Assembly (NCBI RefSeq): GCF_009392895.1
Contig: NZ_CP045489.1
Coordinates: 1 to 64,000, forward strand
DNA length: 64,000 nucleotides
Direction of reading: 5' to 3'
Source of the DNA: Natronorubrum aibiense
GTDB lineage: Archaea > Halobacteriota > Halobacteria > Halobacteriales > Natrialbaceae
Part shown: in pieces, positions 60,543 through 64,000 of the stretch
Layout: each line of letters starts with the position of its first letter
Position numbering within the stretch: the stretch's first letter is position 1
The notes under the pieces: generated by a model
Databases searched by the model: none
What the model saw: the letters and a program-made list of their open reading frames with translations, nothing else
What the model was told of the DNA's origin: nothing
Translations under genes and position numbers: made by a program

Positions 60543-61745
60543 ATGTTAGGATATAATTTCAAGCACGATAGATTAGAATGGGATAATGATGGACGGGCGA
60601 TCATCAGGGAGGACGGTATGACCGATAGCATGGGTTGTCCGGCGGACACGTGTTCGTTCGAAGGATCAATTTTCGAAGTTGTGGATCACGTAATAGAAAG
60701 CGTTGACGAGTTCCGTTACGACGCTCATCTTACAGAAGGACGGCGATTGCAGGAAAATGCTCGAGAGGCGAGAGACCACGGTGGATTCGACGAAGCGATA
60801 GAAGACCTAGAGGGCGCACTCCATAATTTTCAGTGCGCAAAATTATTCGCAGACGACGTATCGTCCATTGAGAGTCGCTGCCGAGAGATGCTACAACTGA
60901 TCGACAATCTCGTCAATCAGGCCGAGAACGCCACCGATGCTGGTGACAAGGCACACTTCGAGAGCGATTCTAATTTTGCGGGACAGAAGTACGAAGAAGC
61001 TGTTGACGCGTTAGAAGAGGCCAGAACATTAGCGACGGAACTGGCTCCTGACCGAGTAGCGGGGATCGATCGACACCTTCGTAGCGTCCAAGTTCGTCAA
61101 GAAAGTCTTGAACTGTCTGAGCCCCACCAAACGGTCCGTGATCTCGTGGCCGCCGCTCGGGAGCACGCTGCTGCAGGAGACCGAGCCTTCCACGACTCTG
61201 AGTATGAGGTCGCATTGAAGGAGTACGAGAACGCAAGGGATCAATACGAATCACTCGCAGACAGCCTTCAGGAATTCTCGTTTGACGAATCGATAGCCGA
61301 CTCAATAGTATGTGATGTGTGTCGTCAGCGGTTCGACGGAGAACTTGACTCTTGGCGGATCAATCTCGGTGTCTCGCTGCAGGTGTGTCCCGCATGTGTT
61401 CGGTTCGGTTCCGACGGGAACCTACCGAATCCACGAACCGTAGCGACTGAGTATCGTGCTATCGTCGAAAACATCGAGAATATTCGAGACGGTGACGTTG
61501 GGTTGGACTGGACATCTGACGCTCCTCTGCAATCCGATAGGTCGGAAGATGTCGGCACTGATGGCGATAGACGAGATACACGGCAGATGCTCATGCAGTT
61601 GGTAGGACTCTGCCAGCAACTCGGTGCGCCACCTTCCGCGGCGGAATTGGACGAGAATACAGACTTTGGCTATCTTGATTACCGAAATGAGTTTGGGAGC
61701 CTTTCAGAGGCGCTTCAGGCTGCTGGGTTTGAGAGTCAAGACTGA
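60543..61745 (+). CDS. TPR-like zinc-finger protein with homing-endonuclease-associated repeat
   Basis: 400 residues. N-terminal CPADTCSFEGSIFEVVDHVI (C-x4-C and a later H, zinc-finger-like), then helical repeats of TPR type (ARDHGGFDEAIEDLEGALHN, FAGQKYEEAVDALEEARTLA, FHDSEYEVALKEYENARDQY), a second zinc site CDVCRQRF...CPACVRFG, and a C-terminal module RQMLMQLVGLCQQLGAPPSA through NEFGSLSEALQAAGF that matches the homing-endonuclease-associated (HNH) repeat. It probably binds nucleic acid and partners. The C-terminal module is copied as a fragment at 62309-62476. Confidence 0.7.
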   Translation: MLGYNFKHDRLEWDNDGRAIIREDGMTDSMGCPADTCSFEGSIFEVVDHVIESVDEFRYDAHLTEGRRLQENAREARDHGGFDEAIEDLEGALHNFQCAKLFADDVSSIESRCREMLQLIDNLVNQAENATDAGDKAHFESDSNFAGQKYEEAVDALEEARTLATELAPDRVAGIDRHLRSVQVRQESLELSEPHQTVRDLVAAAREHAAAGDRAFHDSEYEVALKEYENARDQYESLADSLQEFSFDESIADSIVCDVCRQRFDGELDSWRINLGVSLQVCPACVRFGSDGNLPNPRTVATEYRAIVENIENIRDGDVGLDWTSDAPLQSDRSEDVGTDGDRRDTRQMLMQLVGLCQQLGAPPSAAELDENTDFGYLDYRNEFGSLSEALQAAGFESQD

Positions 61746-61767
61746 TTTGGCAGTCCTATCGTAAGAC

Positions 61768-61920
61768 TTATTCTTCGTCGTTCGTTTTGGGACCTCGAGT
61801 GAACTTCTTATTGTCTTTATCACGGAACCGTCCAGCATCCTCATTGTACTCCTCGTTAGTGATCTTCCGGAGAACCTTGTCAGCACCTTTTTTGATTTTG
61901 TTGGACGTTTTTTCTGGCAT
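61768..61920 (-). CDS. Small lysine-rich protein (50 aa)
   Basis: ATG at 61920: MPEKTSNKIKKGADKVLRKI, TNEEYNEDAGRFRDKDNKKF, TRGPKTNDEE, stop at 61768. Rich in Lys, Asn and Glu and lower in GC than typical genes here, which suggests transfer. It is convergent with the TPR gene. Function unknown. Confidence 0.5.
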   Translation of the reverse strand: MPEKTSNKIKKGADKVLRKITNEEYNEDAGRFRDKDNKKFTRGPKTNDEE

Positions 61921-62308
61921 CAGTCCTACATCTATGCTGCCTCATAATAAAATTATATGATACTAACAAAATGTTCTATCTCACGCCACGCATGATGTTG
62001 TAGGCTGCACAGATATGTACTCTATTCATAAGACATTTCTACTATCAATACTCGAACAACGGTTTGAGACCACAGTATTCTGGAAGTATCTCCCCATTAT
62101 TCCCATAGTCAAAATTGAATTCCCACGAGCTACCACCATCTCCCTCAGCAATATCGAGCTTCGATATGAAATCAGCAAACGGAATCGTCTATCGGTGTTC
62201 GTTAATCGTGCCGAGAAACACAAGATAGAGCGAGTAGTCTCTCCTGAGTTCGTTTATTGAATTTCATGTCGAGCCATAGATGGGTGTGACGGGCACTCTG
62301 ATACTGTG

Positions 62309-62476
62309 CGAGATACGTGAAAGATACTCATACAATTGGTCGGACTCTACCAGCAACTCAGCGAATCACCTACTGCGGCAAACTTGGATGAACAGACAGA
62401 CTTTGGCTACCTTGAGTATCGTGACGAGTTTAGGAGCATTTCAGAGGCGCTTCAGGCTGCTGGATTCGAAAGTTGA
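62309..62476 (+). pseudogene. Duplicate fragment of the HNH-repeat module
   Basis: Reads KILIQLVGLYQQLSESPTAA then NLDEQTDFGYLEYRDEF and SEALQAAGFES, stop, closely matching the last 55 residues of the TPR protein. A TGA replaces the CGG (Arg) codon in front of it. It is a broken copy left ~0.7 kb downstream of the source. The DNA between (61921-62308) is AT-rich and has no convincing gene. Confidence 0.7.
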
Positions 62477-62666
62477 CAGTAATATTTGACGAGCCTCTGA
62501 TCCATATCCAAGAACAGCTCTCGACACATCGGATTGATCAACCAGTAAGACTATATTCCGCAAAAGTATTCCCCTAGTATGATTCAAAGAAGACCTGAAG
62601 GTGCTCCAAGTAGTATCGAATTACCGACTGGTAAGATAACAATCCAGATTAAGACGGTGGTTCAAC

Positions 62667-63326
62667 GTGCAGATTGAGGATACTCGAGCGATATTCACCG
62701 CTCTTTTTGCTGGCTCCATCGTTCTTGCCAACGTGCTGGCGGCGAAATTGACGTGGGTTGAGCTACCTGGCATCGGTGGCGTCGCCGTCCCTGCTGGATT
62801 CGTTGCGTTTGGCGTCGCGTACCTCGCATCTGACTTGCTTGTTGAGTACCACGGTCGTGAGTACGCGGCATCAGTTGTCAACGGGACCGTTTTCACGCTC
62901 GCTGTGTCGTATCTGCTGGTCTTCGCGGCAATCTGGATGCCGACAGCACCGTTCTATGACGGGCAAACGGCGTTCGTAGCTACGTTGGGCGACTCCGCGT
63001 CGATTATCCTCGCGTCAGTCGTGGCATTGGCAATTGCTCAGCACATGGACGTGAGATTGTTCTCGAGGCTCAAGGCTCGAACATCCGGTCGCCATCGATG
63101 GATACGGAACTGCGGGTCGACAGCCGTTAGTCAGGGTATCGATACAGTCGTGTTCATCACACTTGGATTCGCAATCTTTCCGGCTCTTGGGCTCGGTGGG
63201 GATCCAACGTTGGGTTGGGCGCTGCTCTCGATTATCGTCGGTCAGTATTTGGTCAAGCTACTGGTTGCGCTCATTGACACAGTCCCGTTCTATGCAGTGA
63301 CAGAAGTTGTCGAACAGAAGGGCTGA
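62667..63326 (+). CDS. Queuosine/archaeosine-precursor transporter (YhhQ/VUT family)
   Basis: 219 residues from GTG 62667 (VQIEDTRAIFTALFAGSIVL). About six membrane helices; family marks are LANVLAAKL, then FVAFGVAYLASDLLVEYHGR and a late CGSTAVSQGIDTVVFITLGF. YhhQ-type proteins import queuosine precursors (preQ0/preQ1). In archaea preQ0 feeds archaeosine in tRNA. Single gene. Confidence 0.87.
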   Translation: MQIEDTRAIFTALFAGSIVLANVLAAKLTWVELPGIGGVAVPAGFVAFGVAYLASDLLVEYHGREYAASVVNGTVFTLAVSYLLVFAAIWMPTAPFYDGQTAFVATLGDSASIILASVVALAIAQHMDVRLFSRLKARTSGRHRWIRNCGSTAVSQGIDTVVFITLGFAIFPALGLGGDPTLGWALLSIIVGQYLVKLLVALIDTVPFYAVTEVVEQKG

Positions 63327-63390
63327 GAGTGAATTACGGAACTGAGAAGAATCAGATCCCTCTGGATGAGCGATCAGAGACTGCTATTGA

Positions 63391-64000
63391 TCAAATCGAT
63401 TCTTCGACGAACTCTGCGGTGATCTCTGAGCGCTGTTCTCGTGCCGCTGTGTCAAGCAGTCGGCTACACACTGAGAGTACCTGACGGATATTCCCTTGAG
63501 ATCGCTGCAAAATCATGTTCAAGCCGTCCTCTGTAAACGGTTGGACTCCGAATTCTTCCCGTTTACGTGCTTGATTGAGGTACTCTTCGACTAGCTCATG
63601 GAGATGCTCGTTCGTAAGCGGTCGAAGTGCGACTTCTTGACCGATTCGTTCGCTGAACGCGTGGTATTCACTCATCACATCCTGCCACACCTCCGGCGCA
63701 CACCCAAACAACAGACAGAGACCATCACTGTTTTGATCCATCAAATGGCGAATACTGTTTAGCGTCGCCTGCTCGTCTTTCGAGGAAAGCCGGGCGATGC
63801 TTTCGAATTCGTCGATAAAGACAAACACGGCCGTATACCCTAATTCGAGCAGCAAGTTCTTCAGCGCTGTAAACGCCCGCACACCCATGGTATCGTCGTC
63901 GAGGGCGGTATGGATCTCCATCTCTTTTCGCTGCTCGTATCGAATCCCCTCGGCTGTGAGCCACTGCCAGGCGTACAGATTTGTATCCTCATACACCATG
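63391..64000 (-). CDS. P-loop ATPase, Orc/BREX-type (partial)
   Basis: At least 203 residues; the gene runs past the right edge, since the Walker A part is absent here. Walker B is AVFVFIDEFESIARLSSKDE, followed by sensor-like GLCLLFGCAPEVWQDVMSEY, ERIGQEVALRPLTNEHLHEL and a winged-helix-leading SQGNIRQVLSVCSRLLDTAA. The pattern fits AAA ATPases of the BREX BrxC/DUF2791 kind or other STAND/Orc-like ATPases. A defence role is possible, but the partner genes lie outside the window. Confidence 0.65.
   Translation of the reverse strand, partial: MVYEDTNLYAWQWLTAEGIRYEQRKEMEIHTALDDDTMGVRAFTALKNLLLELGYTAVFVFIDEFESIARLSSKDEQATLNSIRHLMDQNSDGLCLLFGCAPEVWQDVMSEYHAFSERIGQEVALRPLTNEHLHELVEEYLNQARKREEFGVQPFTEDGLNMILQRSQGNIRQVLSVCSRLLDTAAREQRSEITAEFVEESI

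Noticed and set aside
62015-62260. Overlapping frames on both strands between the TPR gene and the transporter
   Set aside because: The region is AT-rich, neither frame has a promoter or family likeness, and they are mutually exclusive.

Overview
The window looks like a stretch of a haloarchaeal accessory replicon (megaplasmid or plasmid-like chromosomal island). The reasons are acidic, GC-rich proteins, leaderless starts behind TATA boxes, several Orc1/Cdc6 initiators with origin-box repeats, a ParA partition ATPase, haloarchaeal protein families (FilR1 and HTH_10 regulators, amphi-Trp, DUF7344-like, DUF7512-like, TrpRS paralogue, VapBC) and a heavy load of IS1341-type (tnpB-only) elements.

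Layout. 0-1 kb: parA and its partner, with a repeated CAGTATT operator. 1-5.7 kb: a dead orc1 remnant, then a live orc1 with origin boxes on both sides; a tnpB element separates the gene from three ~102-bp tandem origin repeats. 5.7-10 kb: gene fragments, a tnpB-derived miniature element, and a second orc1 with a different set of origin boxes. 10-16 kb: a repeat-bounded cassette, small zinc-finger genes, an HTH-nucleotidyltransferase pair resembling a toxin-antitoxin module, a second broken tnpB, and a SWIM-type protein. 16-23.4 kb: a carotenoid oxygenase and an AddAB-like helicase-nuclease pair. 23.4-30 kb: a fourth origin-box family with no initiator beside it, a mobile-looking cassette carrying a tryptophanyl-tRNA synthetase with a long structured leader, VapBC, an AI-2E-type transporter and an intact tnpB. 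30-36 kb: an amphi-Trp protein, a truncated exonuclease, a TauE/DUF7512/FAD-oxidoreductase operon and a divergent FilR1 regulator. 36.2-47.5 kb: an acetone carboxylase cluster on the minus strand (beta, alpha, gamma, acyl-CoA synthetase, VOC protein, HTH_10 regulator, stress protein, second alpha paralogue). 47.5-54 kb: a nuclease-like gene, two divergent tnpB elements and a third orc1 with a third origin-box family. 54-64 kb: a second, truncated SWIM gene, unknown genes, a PD-(D/E)XK/DUF4268 protein, an IS1595 transposase that seems to lack its third catalytic residue, a macro-domain protein, a TPR/zinc-finger protein, a queuosine-precursor-type transporter and a partial P-loop ATPase.

How it fits together. 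Three initiators, each with its own private origin-box sequence, suggest a replicon built by fusion of several plasmids, and the many gene fragments and insertion-element ends fit this. The main metabolic cargo is probably acetone carboxylation to acetoacetate followed by CoA activation. The least expected signals are a twin-hairpin mini-element with co-varying stems found four times in IS-type contexts, a pair of cassettes sharing both flanks but not their cargo (one cargo being trpS), and the orphan fourth origin-box family. All calls come from reading the sequence; no database search was run.
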